From Acidobacteriota bacterium (lineage in GTDB: Bacteria > Acidobacteriota > Thermoanaerobaculia > Multivoradales > JBCCEF01): a stretch of 64,000 bases of DNA. The notes under the pieces were generated by a model. That model had not been told where the DNA came from and made no database searches. It saw only the letters and a list, made by a program, of their open reading frames with translations. The first letter of the stretch is position 1. Each line of letters opens with the position of its first letter. The stretch lies in contig JBCCHV010000029.1 in NCBI GenBank assembly GCA_039028635.1, positions 1-64,000 of the forward strand, read 5' to 3'. Below are positions 53,214 to 62,724 of the stretch, one piece after another. A program made the translations under genes and the position numbers.

Positions 53214-55867
53214 AGCACCGCCGGCGCCCTCGCTGGACCAGCCTGGCGCTGCTCGCGGTGGCCTGCAGTGGCCTCGCCGGCTGCGCCGGTCCAGTGGCGC
53301 CAAGGGACGGCCAACGGCAGCTTCACCAGCGCCTGATCCCGACCGCACCGGACCAGCGATTCGACGGCTCGGCGCTGATCGAGCTGGCCGCCGTCGAGTC
53401 CTGGAATCTCACGGACTGGACCGCCGATGGGGCCGACCTCGAGGACCGCCAGGGCACCGGCGGACGCTTTCTCAGATCCTCCCGTCAGTACCAGACGCTG
53501 AGCCAGCCGGTCACCCTCGACGCCGCCGAGGTCGATGCCTTCGAGCTCCTCCTCGGGCGCACCAAAGGGGCCAGCTTCAGCCTCCACTGGCACGGCCCGA
53601 ATCAAACCTTCGACCGCCGGCGGCGGGTCCGGGTGGCGGCCGACGATTTCGCCCGCGGCGCCGTCGGCCGGGTGCTCTTCGACCTGCGCCGGCACCCCCA
53701 CTGGCAGGGGCCGATCACGGCCCTGCGCATCGCCATCGGCGCACCGGCCGAGCAGCGCATTCAGCTTCGCCGCCTGCAGGCCTCCCGCGGCAACCTCGCC
53801 GCCGACCGCCTGACCGCCGCCCTGACCGGGCCGTGGATCGTCGAGATGGGGCGCGACGCGCGCTCCGCCTGGCTGGTCGCCCCGGGACTCGACGTCACCC
53901 GGTCCCTCGAGCTGCCCCCAGACGCCCGCCTCGAAGCCGCCTGGGCGCTGCCCGAGGGATATCCCTCGGGCAGCCGCGTGCAGCTGGTGTGGGAAGCCGC
54001 CGGCAGGAGCCCGGCAGTGCTTCTCGACCATGCCGTCGCCGCCGACGAGCACGGTCGCTGGCACCCCATCGAGGCCGACCTCGGCGACGCTGCCGGCCAA
54101 CGCGGCGAGCTCACCTTTCGCATCATCGGCCCGACTCCGGACGGCACCCTCCTGGGCGCCTTCGGGCATCCCGAGATCACCGTTCCACGAACTTCGCCGA
54201 AGCCGCCCGACGTCGTGCTGCTCTCCCTCGACACGCTGCGCGCCGACCGCCTCTCGGCCTATGGCTACCGGCTGCCGACCTCGCCGAAGATCGATGCCTG
54301 GGCGGCTCGCCGAGCTTTGGTCTTCGAGCAGGCCTTCTCCGCCGCTCCCTGGACCCTGCCGGCCCACGCGTCGATGTTCACCGGCCTCGACGCCCATCGC
54401 CACGGCGTCAATCACGACGCCCCGCTGCCCCCGCCCATGACCACTCTCGCCGAGCACCTGCGCCGCGCCGGCTACCGCACCCGCGCCGTCACCGGCGGCA
54501 GCTTCCTGCTGCCGGCCTACGGCATGGCGCAGGGCTTCGACCGCTTCGTCCACCATCCGTCGCGCAGCCCGGAGGAGAAGGCTGTCGAGCTCGAGCGCGG
54601 CCTCGACGTCGCCCTCGAGATGCTGCGGGAGGCCCCCGGTCAGCCGCTGTTCCTGTTGCTGCACACCTACGAGACCCATGCCCCCTACCGACCGCGGCAG
54701 CCCTTCTTCGAAGCCCTCCACGGCTATCCACCGCCCGACACCCCGGGGGTGCCGCGCCTCTTCCGGCCCGCCGCCGAGAGCGGCTTCGTCGATCGACGAG
54801 TGCCCGACATCCCGCAGGCGCCGCAGCTCGACGCCGCCGAAAAGGCCCGCCTGTCGAGCGATCTCTACGACAGCGGCGTCGCCCACCTCGACCACCAGCT
54901 CGGCCGGCTGCTCGAGGCCCTCGAGAAACGCGATCGTCCCCTGCTGGTGTTGACCTCGGACCACGGCGAGCTGCTCGGCGAGCACGGTCTGGCGGGCCAC
55001 GCCTACCTCTATGACGAGAACCTCCGCATTCCCTTGATCATCGCGACCCCGGACGGCCAGGGCGCCGGCGGCCGGGTCGCGGAGCAGGTGCGCTCGATCG
55101 ATCTCCTGCCCACCATGCTCGACCTCCTCGGCCTGCCGCCGGCACCGGACATCGACGGCGTGTCCCTCGCCGCCTTCTTCGCCGGCGAGCGCCCCTCGGA
55201 TCTGCCGGACACCGCCTGGTCCTATGCCGCCCGCACCAATCGTGGATTTTCGCTACGGCTGCGCAATCGCCTCAAGGTGGTGCTCGACAACTCGGTCTGG
55301 GAGCCGGTCGCCGGACGGGTCCGGGCCTTCGATCTGCGCCATGACCCCTCCGAAAGCCACCCCACGGCGCCACCGGAACAGGCGGTCCAGCGGTTGCGCC
55401 AGACCTTCGAAGACCTCCCGGGTCTATGGATCGAGCTCGAGAACTTCTCCGACCGCCCCCTCGACGGAGAGCTCGAGGGTCCCCTGGTCTCGGCTCCGGC
55501 CCTCAAGTCGGCCAGCCTGGGCGATAGCCGCTGGAGTCTGCCGGACCGCGATCAAGCGGTCTTCCATCTCCCCGCCGGCGGGCGGGCGAGAGTACGGGCC
55601 GAGGTGGTTCCGAACGGCAAGCTGACGATCAGCGCTCGCCTCGACGAGGATTCGGTCTGGCAGGTGACCCTCGATCGCACCGCCCTCGAGCAAGATCACC
55701 AATGGTGGCTCGCTGGGGGACGCTGGACCACCGAGCCCACCACCGGCTCGGTCCAGGCCCGCATCGGCCTCAGCTGGAGCGGCCCTCAGCGAGCTGCCGA
55801 CCGCGCCGTTTCGACCGAGGACGAAGACCTGCGCCAGCAGCTCCGCGCCCTCGGCTACATCGACTGA
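53210..55867 (+). CDS. Sulfatase-superfamily lipoprotein
   Basis: An 885-residue lipoprotein (lipobox LAGC) with an N-terminal beta-rich part (~25-330) and a sulfatase/alkaline-phosphatase-fold domain starting PPDVVLLSLDTLRADRLSAY. At the nucleophile site the usual C/SxPxR is TLPAH (in WTLPAHASMFTG), so formylglycine cannot form; Thr could serve as nucleophile as in phosphoethanolamine transferases and phosphatases of this fold. Later motifs TSDHGELLGEHG and metal ligands are intact. A C-terminal domain ends LRQQLRALGYID, common in acidobacterial sulfatases. It may be a phosphohydrolase or transferase rather than a sulfatase. The GTG start overlaps tag as GTGA, though functions seem unrelated. 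Confidence 0.82.
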   Translation: MKHRRRPRWTSLALLAVACSGLAGCAGPVAPRDGQRQLHQRLIPTAPDQRFDGSALIELAAVESWNLTDWTADGADLEDRQGTGGRFLRSSRQYQTLSQPVTLDAAEVDAFELLLGRTKGASFSLHWHGPNQTFDRRRRVRVAADDFARGAVGRVLFDLRRHPHWQGPITALRIAIGAPAEQRIQLRRLQASRGNLAADRLTAALTGPWIVEMGRDARSAWLVAPGLDVTRSLELPPDARLEAAWALPEGYPSGSRVQLVWEAAGRSPAVLLDHAVAADEHGRWHPIEADLGDAAGQRGELTFRIIGPTPDGTLLGAFGHPEITVPRTSPKPPDVVLLSLDTLRADRLSAYGYRLPTSPKIDAWAARRALVFEQAFSAAPWTLPAHASMFTGLDAHRHGVNHDAPLPPPMTTLAEHLRRAGYRTRAVTGGSFLLPAYGMAQGFDRFVHHPSRSPEEKAVELERGLDVALEMLREAPGQPLFLLLHTYETHAPYRPRQPFFEALHGYPPPDTPGVPRLFRPAAESGFVDRRVPDIPQAPQLDAAEKARLSSDLYDSGVAHLDHQLGRLLEALEKRDRPLLVLTSDHGELLGEHGLAGHAYLYDENLRIPLIIATPDGQGAGGRVAEQVRSIDLLPTMLDLLGLPPAPDIDGVSLAAFFAGERPSDLPDTAWSYAARTNRGFSLRLRNRLKVVLDNSVWEPVAGRVRAFDLRHDPSESHPTAPPEQAVQRLRQTFEDLPGLWIELENFSDRPLDGELEGPLVSAPALKSASLGDSRWSLPDRDQAVFHLPAGGRARVRAEVVPNGKLTISARLDEDSVWQVTLDRTALEQDHQWWLAGGRWTTEPTTGSVQARIGLSWSGPQRAADRAVSTEDEDLRQQLRALGYID

Positions 55868-55871
55868 TCGA

Positions 55872-56750
<879 letters not shown>

Positions 56751-56993
56751 GGCCAGACTCCGGCGCGCCGAAGGAGGTTTCGAGCCCTCCAGCGGGCGCG
56801 AAACAGGCGCTTCGGCAGTATGCGGCGAGGCCGCGTCATACGCCGTCAGATGTCCGTCAAAAAGCGGTCAGAAGGTGCCGAGATGGGTCAGACGGCCGTC
56901 TAACGCGCGGCCGGAGCGCTACAATCAAATCCTTCGGCCGGTAGCGCGGCGCCCATCCCCCGCCGTCCCGGCGCCCGCGGCTCGATCCCGATC
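56751..56993. promoter_or_regulatory. Divergent region before two-component system
   Basis: 243 bases with no gene. It contains a 12-bp perfect palindrome AGACGGCCGTCT (56890-56901) and nearby scattered GTCA motifs (CCGTCA, GGTCAG, GGGTCAG). These could bind the OmpR-type regulator encoded just downstream, but none is strong evidence alone. Confidence 0.35.
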
Positions 56994-57941
56994 ATGGCGA
57001 AAAAACGCACCTCCCATATCGTCACGGCCTACGTGCTGTCGCTCCTCGCCACCATCGCCCTGCTGGTTTTCTGGGTGATCTACACGGTGCGTTCGTCGGC
57101 CCGCCTCGACGAGCTCGGCAGCCGCGTCGGGGTGCGAACGGACAACTTCCAGTGGTACGTCTTGGCTCTCGGCTGCGCCCTCTGCGCGCTGATGATCGGA
57201 GGCGTCACCTACCAGCTCGCCCAGGCCTTGGCGGCGCGCCGCTACTCGGCCAAGCAGGAGGAGTTCATCTCCAACATCACCCACGAGATGAAGTCGCCCC
57301 TCGCCGCCATCAAGCTGCACGCCCAGACCCTGCTCGGTGAGCCGGCCGTCGACCCGCAGATCGGGCGCCGCTCCCTGGAGCGCATCCTGCAGCAGTCGGA
57401 CCGCATGACCAAGCTGGTCGACAACGTTCTCGAAAGCAGCCGCCTGGTGGCCCGTCGCAAGCGGCTGGCGCTTCATCCGCTGCAGCCGGCGGAGTTCTTC
57501 CCGACCTATCTCGAGGAGGCCGGCGAGCGCCTCGAGCAACATGGCGTGCGCCTGGTCAGCTTCGTCGAAAGCCGGCAACGGGTGATGGCGACGGAGGATG
57601 CCCTGCACCGCATCATGGACAACCTGCTCGACAACGCCGAGCGTTTCTCGCAGCGCGACGGGCAGATCCGTTGCCGCATCAGCGACCAGGAGACGACCGT
57701 CGTCATCGAGGTCGAGGACGACGGTGAAGGGGTGCCCAAGAAGGAGCTCGGCAAGATCTTCGATCGCTTCTATCAGGCCGCCCGCGAAGGCGGCGGACGA
57801 CGCGGCGGCAGCGGACTGGGTCTCTCCATCGTCTCTCAACTGGTCGGCCAGATGGGTGGCGAGATCCGCGCCTACTCTCACGAAGGACGGCCCGGAACTC
57901 GCTTCGTCATCGAGCTGCCGATCCTCGAGGAGGCGACGTGA
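56994..57941 (+). CDS. Sensor histidine kinase
   Basis: A 315-residue kinase: two membrane helices (about 9-30 and 55-77) with a very short periplasmic loop, then HisKA with ITHEMKSPLAAIK (phospho-accepting H97) and an HATPase domain with N box (DNLLDNAERF), G1 (VEDDGEGVP) and G2 (GSGLGLSIV). The short loop suggests it senses membrane or intracellular signals. Its stop overlaps the regulator gene as GTGA, so the pair is translationally coupled. Located upstream of the thiol/sulfur operon, whose regulation by it is possible but unproven. Confidence 0.92.
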   Translation: MAKKRTSHIVTAYVLSLLATIALLVFWVIYTVRSSARLDELGSRVGVRTDNFQWYVLALGCALCALMIGGVTYQLAQALAARRYSAKQEEFISNITHEMKSPLAAIKLHAQTLLGEPAVDPQIGRRSLERILQQSDRMTKLVDNVLESSRLVARRKRLALHPLQPAEFFPTYLEEAGERLEQHGVRLVSFVESRQRVMATEDALHRIMDNLLDNAERFSQRDGQIRCRISDQETTVVIEVEDDGEGVPKKELGKIFDRFYQAAREGGGRRGGSGLGLSIVSQLVGQMGGEIRAYSHEGRPGTRFVIELPILEEAT

Positions 57942-58657
57942 GCGCCGCTTCCGACACTCCGAGAGTGCTGGTGGTCGAGGACGAAGAGGCGATCGCCGAA
58001 GGCCTGGTCCTCAATCTCGAGCGCAAGGACTACGAGGTCGAAGTGGCGCCGGACGGCGAAGACGCCCTGGCCAAGGCCGAGGCCCGCAGATTCGACCTGA
58101 TCGTCCTCGACGTCCGTCTCCCCAAGGTCGACGGCTTCGAGGTCTGTCGCCGGCTCCGCGATCAGCGCAACTTCACCCCCATCCTGATGCTCACCGCCCG
58201 TTCGCAACCGGATGACATCGTCTACGGCCTCAAGCTGGGGGCCGACGACTACGTCACCAAGCCCTTCGACCTCGCCGAGCTGTTGGCGCGGGTCGAGGGA
58301 CTGCTACGGCGGCGCGCCTGGGGCGGTCGCGGCGACGACGTCGTCGAAGCCGAGGTCGAGCGCTTCGAGTTCGGCGAGTTCTGGGTCGACTTCCAGAGCT
58401 ATCGGGCGCAGACCCGAGAAGGAGTCGTCGAGCTCTCCCACAAGGAGCTCGCGGTGATGCAGATCTTCGCCTCGCGACCGGGCCAGGTGATCTCCCGCCG
58501 GGAGCTGCTGACGGAGGTCTGGGAGCTCCCCAACCATCCCAATACGCGGGTGGTGGACAACGTCATCCTGGCCCTGCGCCGGGCCTTCGAGGAGAACTCC
58601 TGGCGACCGCGCCACATCCACTCGGTACGCGGCGTCGGCTATCGCTTCGAGATTTGA
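57938..58657 (+). CDS. OmpR/PhoB-type response regulator
   Basis: A 239-residue regulator with a receiver domain (phospho-acceptor D58 in IVLDVRLPKVDG, then LTARSQ and the KPFD lysine) and a C-terminal winged-helix DNA-binding domain (SHKELAVMQIF, VVDNVILALRRAFEE, IHSVRGVGYRF). It is the partner of the kinase encoded immediately upstream and should bind direct-repeat sites in target promoters. GTG start within the kinase stop. Confidence 0.94.
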   Translation: MSAASDTPRVLVVEDEEAIAEGLVLNLERKDYEVEVAPDGEDALAKAEARRFDLIVLDVRLPKVDGFEVCRRLRDQRNFTPILMLTARSQPDDIVYGLKLGADDYVTKPFDLAELLARVEGLLRRRAWGGRGDDVVEAEVERFEFGEFWVDFQSYRAQTREGVVELSHKELAVMQIFASRPGQVISRRELLTEVWELPNHPNTRVVDNVILALRRAFEENSWRPRHIHSVRGVGYRFEI

Positions 58658-58830
58658 AGACGGCGGGCCGCGCGATCGCTGATCGGCTGCGCCGCTCCGG
58701 ACATCCATCTCCCGCTCACGAAACGGACAGCACGCCGCGGTCACCCCAAATTGAGCGGCCACCCCATTCGGTGAGGCGGGTCGTTTTGGTTGTAGCATCG
58801 CCACTGATCACCAACTCACGGAGACCATCC

Positions 58831-59175
58831 ATGGCGCAGATAGAAAACCTCGCCCACGGGGGCGACCTGGAGGCCGCCTTCGAGCGCTCGCAACAGACCC
58901 CGGTGTGGCTTTTCAAGCACAGCCTCACCTGCCCGATCTCGCGCCGTGCCTGGCGCCAGTTCGAGGAATTCGTCGCCGGCCGGCCGGCGGACGACACCGC
59001 CTTCTACGGCGTGGTGCGGATCCAAGAGGCTCGCCCCCTGAGCCAACAGATCGCCGAGCGCACGGGCATCCGCCACGAATCGCCGCAGGCCCTGTTGCTC
59101 TGCCACGGCCAGGTCGAATGGCACGCCAGCCACGGCGCCATTCGGGTGGCCAGCCTCACCGAGGCCGCTCCGTGA
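58831..59175 (+). CDS. Monothiol bacilliredoxin (YtxJ/BrxC-like)
   Basis: A 114-residue thioredoxin-fold protein with the YtxJ signature KHSLTCPISRRAW and a single active Cys34 (TCPI). In Firmicutes it removes bacillithiol from mixed disulfides. Its presence suggests bacillithiol or a related thiol in this organism, which fits other acidobacteria. ATG with GGAGA upstream. The stop overlaps the next gene by four bases. Confidence 0.88.
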   Translation: MAQIENLAHGGDLEAAFERSQQTPVWLFKHSLTCPISRRAWRQFEEFVAGRPADDTAFYGVVRIQEARPLSQQIAERTGIRHESPQALLLCHGQVEWHASHGAIRVASLTEAAP

Positions 59176-59579
59176 TCCACCAGCTGGCGCTCAAGGTTCC
59201 GGGTCAGGGGCTGCACGAGATCACCTCGGAGATCGCCGCCGTGGTGCGGCGCAGCCAGGTCCAGGAGGGCCTCTGTACCCTGTTCATTCGTCATACCTCG
59301 GCCAGCCTGACGATTCAGGAGAATGCCGATCCGGCAGCGCGCCACGATCTCGAGGCCTGGTTCAACCGCCTGGTTCCGGAGGGTGACCGGCTGTTCACCC
59401 ATACGGAAGAGGGCCCCGACGACATGCCGTCGCACATCAAGGCCGCGCTCACCGCCACCTCCCTGGCGATTCCCCTGGTCGAGGGCCGCCTCGCTCTCGG
59501 CACCTGGCAAGGAATCTTCCTCTGGGAGCACCGCCACCACCGCCACGAGCGCCAGCTCGTCATCCATATCGCCGGCTGA
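59172..59579 (+). CDS. YjbQ/UPF0047 family protein
   Basis: A 135-residue protein of the YjbQ (UPF0047) family, described as a secondary thiamine-phosphate synthase. Signature: GLCTLFIRHTSASLTIQEN and the end GTWQGIFLWEHRHHRHERQLVIHI, with clustered histidines forming the active or metal site. The GTG start overlaps the bacilliredoxin stop as GTGA, and the MBL-rhodanese gene follows 10 bases later, so the three are one operon. A role in sulfur metabolism is possible from this context. Confidence 0.85.
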   Translation: MIHQLALKVPGQGLHEITSEIAAVVRRSQVQEGLCTLFIRHTSASLTIQENADPAARHDLEAWFNRLVPEGDRLFTHTEEGPDDMPSHIKAALTATSLAIPLVEGRLALGTWQGIFLWEHRHHRHERQLVIHIAG

Positions 59580-59589
59580 GCAAGACGCC

Positions 59590-61002
59590 ATGATCCTGCG
59601 CCAGATCTTCGACCCTCACCTCGCTCAGTACGCCTACTTGGTGGGCTGTCCGCGCAGCGGTGAAGCGCTGTTGATCGATCCCCAGCGCGACATCGACCGC
59701 TATCTCGACGAGGTGGCGCGGGCCGGCCTGCGCCTGACGGCGGTGGCCGAGACGCACATTCACGCCGATTTCCTGACCGGCACCCGCGAGCTAGCGATGG
59801 CCGGAGGGGTGACCGCCTACCTGTCGGCGGAGGGCGGCGACGAGTGGCAGTACGAGTGGGCCCGGGGCGGCTCCGTCGCGGTTCACCTGCTGCACCACGG
59901 CGACCGCTTCCGCCTCGGCGGGGTCGAGCTGCAGGCTCTCCACACCCCCGGCCACACCCCGGAGCATCTATCCTTCGCGATCACCGATCGCGGCGCCGGG
60001 GCCACCACCCCGTGGGGTCTGCTGAGCGGCGATTTCGTCTTCGCCGGCGACCTCGGCCGTCCCGATCTGCTGGAGTCGGCGGCAGGCGCCGCCGGAGCCG
60101 CGCAGACCTCCGCACGGCAGCTCTATGGTTCCCTCGACACGCTGCGCGAGCTGCCCGAGTTTCTGCAGGTCTGGCCCGGTCACGGCGCCGGCAGCGCCTG
60201 CGGCAAGGCCCTGGGAGCGGTTCCCAGCTCGACCATCGGCTACGAGCTGCGCTGCAACCCGGCGATCGCTGCCGCCGGCGAGGGCGAGGAGGCCTTCGTC
60301 CGCGCCATGGTCGACGGTCACGCGGCACCGCCGCTCTACTTCGGCCGCATGAAACGGCTCAATCGTCTGGGACCGCCGGCCCTGCCGGAGCTGCCTCGAC
60401 CGATCCCCCTGGAGGCCTCCCAAGTCGCCGCCGAAGGAGCCCGGGGAGCCGCCGTTCTCGACACTCGCCGGGACCGCGCCGCCTTCATGGCCGGGCACCT
60501 GCCGAACAGTCTCTGGACGCCGTGGAACAACACCTTTCCAACCCTCGCCGGCTGCTACGTGGAGCCCGATCAGGAGATCTTCTTGGTGATCGACGAGGAC
60601 CATCTCGACGCCGCCGTGCGGAATCTGGTGCGGGTCGGTCTCGACCGCGTTCGGGGGTGGTGCTCGCCGGCTTCCCTGCCCGCCGAGGGCGCCCGCCTCG
60701 AGGTCATCGACTTCGACCAGGCGGTCGAACGACAGGCCCGCGGCAGCCATCTGGTGGTGGACGTTCGCCGGCGCGACGAGTACGCCGCCGGTCACCTGGC
60801 GGGCGCTCTCCACATTCCCCACACCCGCCTCGCCGCCGAGCTCGATCGCATTCCGCGGCAGCGCCCCCTGATGGTGCATTGCGCCAGCGGCATTCGCGCC
60901 GCCGCCGCCTGCTCCTTGCTGGCGCGCCAGGGCTATCGCGTCGCCCACGTCGACGACCGCTTCCAGCGCTTGCCGGCGAGCGCCGTCGAACCAATCGGCT
61001 GA
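59590..61002 (+). CDS. MBL-fold/rhodanese fusion hydrolase (persulfide dioxygenase-like)
   Basis: A 470-residue fusion. The metallo-beta-lactamase domain (1-~260) has THIHADF, HTPGHTPEH, GDFVF and WPGHG, the metal ligands of ETHE1/CstB-like persulfide dioxygenases and glyoxalase II-like enzymes. Two rhodanese domains follow: the first lacks the catalytic Cys (degenerate), the second has VHCASGIRAAA with the active Cys. The layout resembles CstB-type proteins, which oxidise low-molecular persulfides to sulfite and thiosulfate. With the bacilliredoxin beside it, bacillithiol persulfide is the likely substrate (inference). Confidence 0.85.
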   Translation: MILRQIFDPHLAQYAYLVGCPRSGEALLIDPQRDIDRYLDEVARAGLRLTAVAETHIHADFLTGTRELAMAGGVTAYLSAEGGDEWQYEWARGGSVAVHLLHHGDRFRLGGVELQALHTPGHTPEHLSFAITDRGAGATTPWGLLSGDFVFAGDLGRPDLLESAAGAAGAAQTSARQLYGSLDTLRELPEFLQVWPGHGAGSACGKALGAVPSSTIGYELRCNPAIAAAGEGEEAFVRAMVDGHAAPPLYFGRMKRLNRLGPPALPELPRPIPLEASQVAAEGARGAAVLDTRRDRAAFMAGHLPNSLWTPWNNTFPTLAGCYVEPDQEIFLVIDEDHLDAAVRNLVRVGLDRVRGWCSPASLPAEGARLEVIDFDQAVERQARGSHLVVDVRRRDEYAAGHLAGALHIPHTRLAAELDRIPRQRPLMVHCASGIRAAAACSLLARQGYRVAHVDDRFQRLPASAVEPIG

Positions 61003-61108
61003 TAGCGCGGCGATTGGGGAATCATTTGCCTTCGACAATAGGTCATGGCAACATGAAGACAGCGCGCGAGCGCCGTCAGGGGCCATCCAATCACTGCTGG
61101 AGGTCGTC

Positions 61109-62464
61109 ATGAACCGTCATCTGATCCGGTCCGTGCTGGTCGTGCTGCTGCTCATCACTCCCTCCGCCTACAGCGATTGGCTGGAATTCACCGACGAGTC
61201 GGCGACTCGTCTGGTGACCGACGAAGACGCCCTCGACCCGGTGGGCCTCGATGATCCGTTCGAGAAAGACTTCGGAGTCGCCGATCTCGACCTCGACGGC
61301 GATCAGGATCTGGTGGTCTTCCGCAAGGTGCGATTCTCGACCCCCGGCGGCAAGCGCAACGCTCTCTTCCTCAACGAGAACGGCGTGCTGGTGGATCGCA
61401 CCGCCGAGTTCGCGCCGGAGTTCGCCGACCTCACCGATGACCGCGACGTCGCCCTGGTCGACGTCAACAGCGACCGCTGGATCGACATCGTCACCGTCAC
61501 CACCTTCTCGGATCAACCGCGCATCTATATGAATCTGAAGCGCGACGACGACGGCAACTGGCTCGGCTTCGACTGGGAGCCGAGCGACAACCGGCTACCG
61601 ACCTTCAACCCGGCACCCAAGTTCTGCGCCATCGGCGTCGGCGACATCGACAACGATCTCGACCTCGACCTGTTTTTCGTCGACTACTCGAACAATCTCG
61701 AGGATCGTCTGCTGATCAACGACGGCGACGGCTTCTTCACCGACGAGACCGCCAGCCGCATGACCGCCGCCATGTCGCAGTCGGCCTTCGGAACCGATGC
61801 CCAGATTCTCGACATGAACGGCGACGGCGCCGCCGACATCGTCAAGATCTCGACCCTCGACGATTTCCCCAACTCGGTGCGCATCCTGTACAACGCCGGC
61901 GGTGACGATATCGGCACCTTCGACGACCTCCACCACGCCTACGAAGGGCAGCCCTACATGATGGAGGTCGGCGACCTCAACAACGATGAGCGACCGGACA
62001 TCTACGTCGTCGACGATCTCCAGGACTCCTACCTGATCAACACCGGCACCGCCGCCAACGGTCGCGCCACCTTCACCACCATCGCCCAGACGACACCGGT
62101 GACCAGTGACTTCGGTGGCAACACCTACCTGGTGGACTTCGATCGTGACAATTACCTCGACGTGCTGGTCGCCGACGTCGACACCGACTTCCAGATCTGC
62201 GACGGCATTCGCCCGGCGATTCTGCGCAATCGCGGCAACACCCCGAACGTCGCCCTCGACGATCCCTTCAATCAGATCCAGCCACCGTGGCTGCCGGGAG
62301 GAGTCTTCGATTTCGCCGTCATCGACCTCAATGGCGACGAATGGCCGGACCTGGTGGCCGGCACCTGCACCGGCAATCGTGTCTTGATGAACCCCGGCCC
62401 GCGCATTTTCGAGGACGGTTTCGAGAGCGGCGACCTCAACGCCTGGAGCACCTCGGACTCCTGA
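61109..62464 (+). CDS. Secreted FG-GAP/VCBS repeat protein
   Basis: A 451-residue secreted protein with a signal peptide (MNRHLIRSVLVVLLLITPSAYS). The mature part is a beta-propeller of FG-GAP/VCBS-like repeats. Ca2+-binding loops of DxDxDG type recur: DLDLDGDQDL, DIDNDLDLDL, DMNGDGAAD, DLNNDERPD, DLNGDEWPD. It ends in EDGFESGDLNAWS, the C-terminal motif also found on the di-haem protein at 32203-36297. Function is probably surface binding or scaffolding. Nothing nearby is clearly related. The right-hand MITE-like copy starts 46 bases after the stop. Confidence 0.85.
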   Translation: MNRHLIRSVLVVLLLITPSAYSDWLEFTDESATRLVTDEDALDPVGLDDPFEKDFGVADLDLDGDQDLVVFRKVRFSTPGGKRNALFLNENGVLVDRTAEFAPEFADLTDDRDVALVDVNSDRWIDIVTVTTFSDQPRIYMNLKRDDDGNWLGFDWEPSDNRLPTFNPAPKFCAIGVGDIDNDLDLDLFFVDYSNNLEDRLLINDGDGFFTDETASRMTAAMSQSAFGTDAQILDMNGDGAADIVKISTLDDFPNSVRILYNAGGDDIGTFDDLHHAYEGQPYMMEVGDLNNDERPDIYVVDDLQDSYLINTGTAANGRATFTTIAQTTPVTSDFGGNTYLVDFDRDNYLDVLVADVDTDFQICDGIRPAILRNRGNTPNVALDDPFNQIQPPWLPGGVFDFAVIDLNGDEWPDLVAGTCTGNRVLMNPGPRIFEDGFESGDLNAWSTSDS

Positions 62465-62509
62465 TCGACGGGCTGCCCGGGACCACGCCAAGGCGGCCGA
62501 TCACGGCTG

Positions 62510-62724
62510 CTAGCAGGCTGCTGAAAAAGTCCGCTTCGCGACTTTTTCAACGCTGCTAGCTGTTTGTTTCAGGGGCGCCCGGCGAGGAGGCTGAGCGCCC
62601 CCTCGGCCGAAAAAGTGCGATTTTCGGCGGCCCGCGTAGGGGCTCACCCCGTCTCACGGCTTCGCCGCCGGGCCCGCGCGGGCCCGGAAGCAGGCTGCCG
62701 ATGAGTATTTCAGCAGCCTGCTAG
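62510..62724 (-). mobile_element. MITE/REP-like repeat element, copy 2 (inverted)
   Basis: A second copy of the element at 38-249, in opposite orientation, bounded by perfect 17-bp inverted repeats CTAGCAGGCTGCTGAAA / TTTCAGCAGCCTGCTAG. Both hairpins are conserved: GCAGGCTGC (62690-62698) with GCAGCCTGC (62713-62721), and a long one at 62509-62560 on GAAAAAGTC / GACTTTTTC. Compared with copy 1, paired T:A positions have become C:G on both sides, that is, compensatory changes. Its last bases CTAG provide the TAG stop of the adjacent minus-strand SDR gene. Confidence 0.8.

Noticed and set aside
53011..55014. Long plus-strand frame (Arg/Pro-rich) and a 620-codon minus-strand frame overlapping the sulfatase-like gene
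   Set aside because: Both are low-complexity mirror frames; the sulfatase fold with metal motifs is in the third frame and coupled to tag.
56890..56901. Palindrome AGACGGCCGTCT as the binding site of the adjacent response regulator
   Set aside because: OmpR-type regulators normally bind direct repeats, and a 12-bp GC-rich palindrome is not rare at this composition. Kept only as part of the intergenic description.
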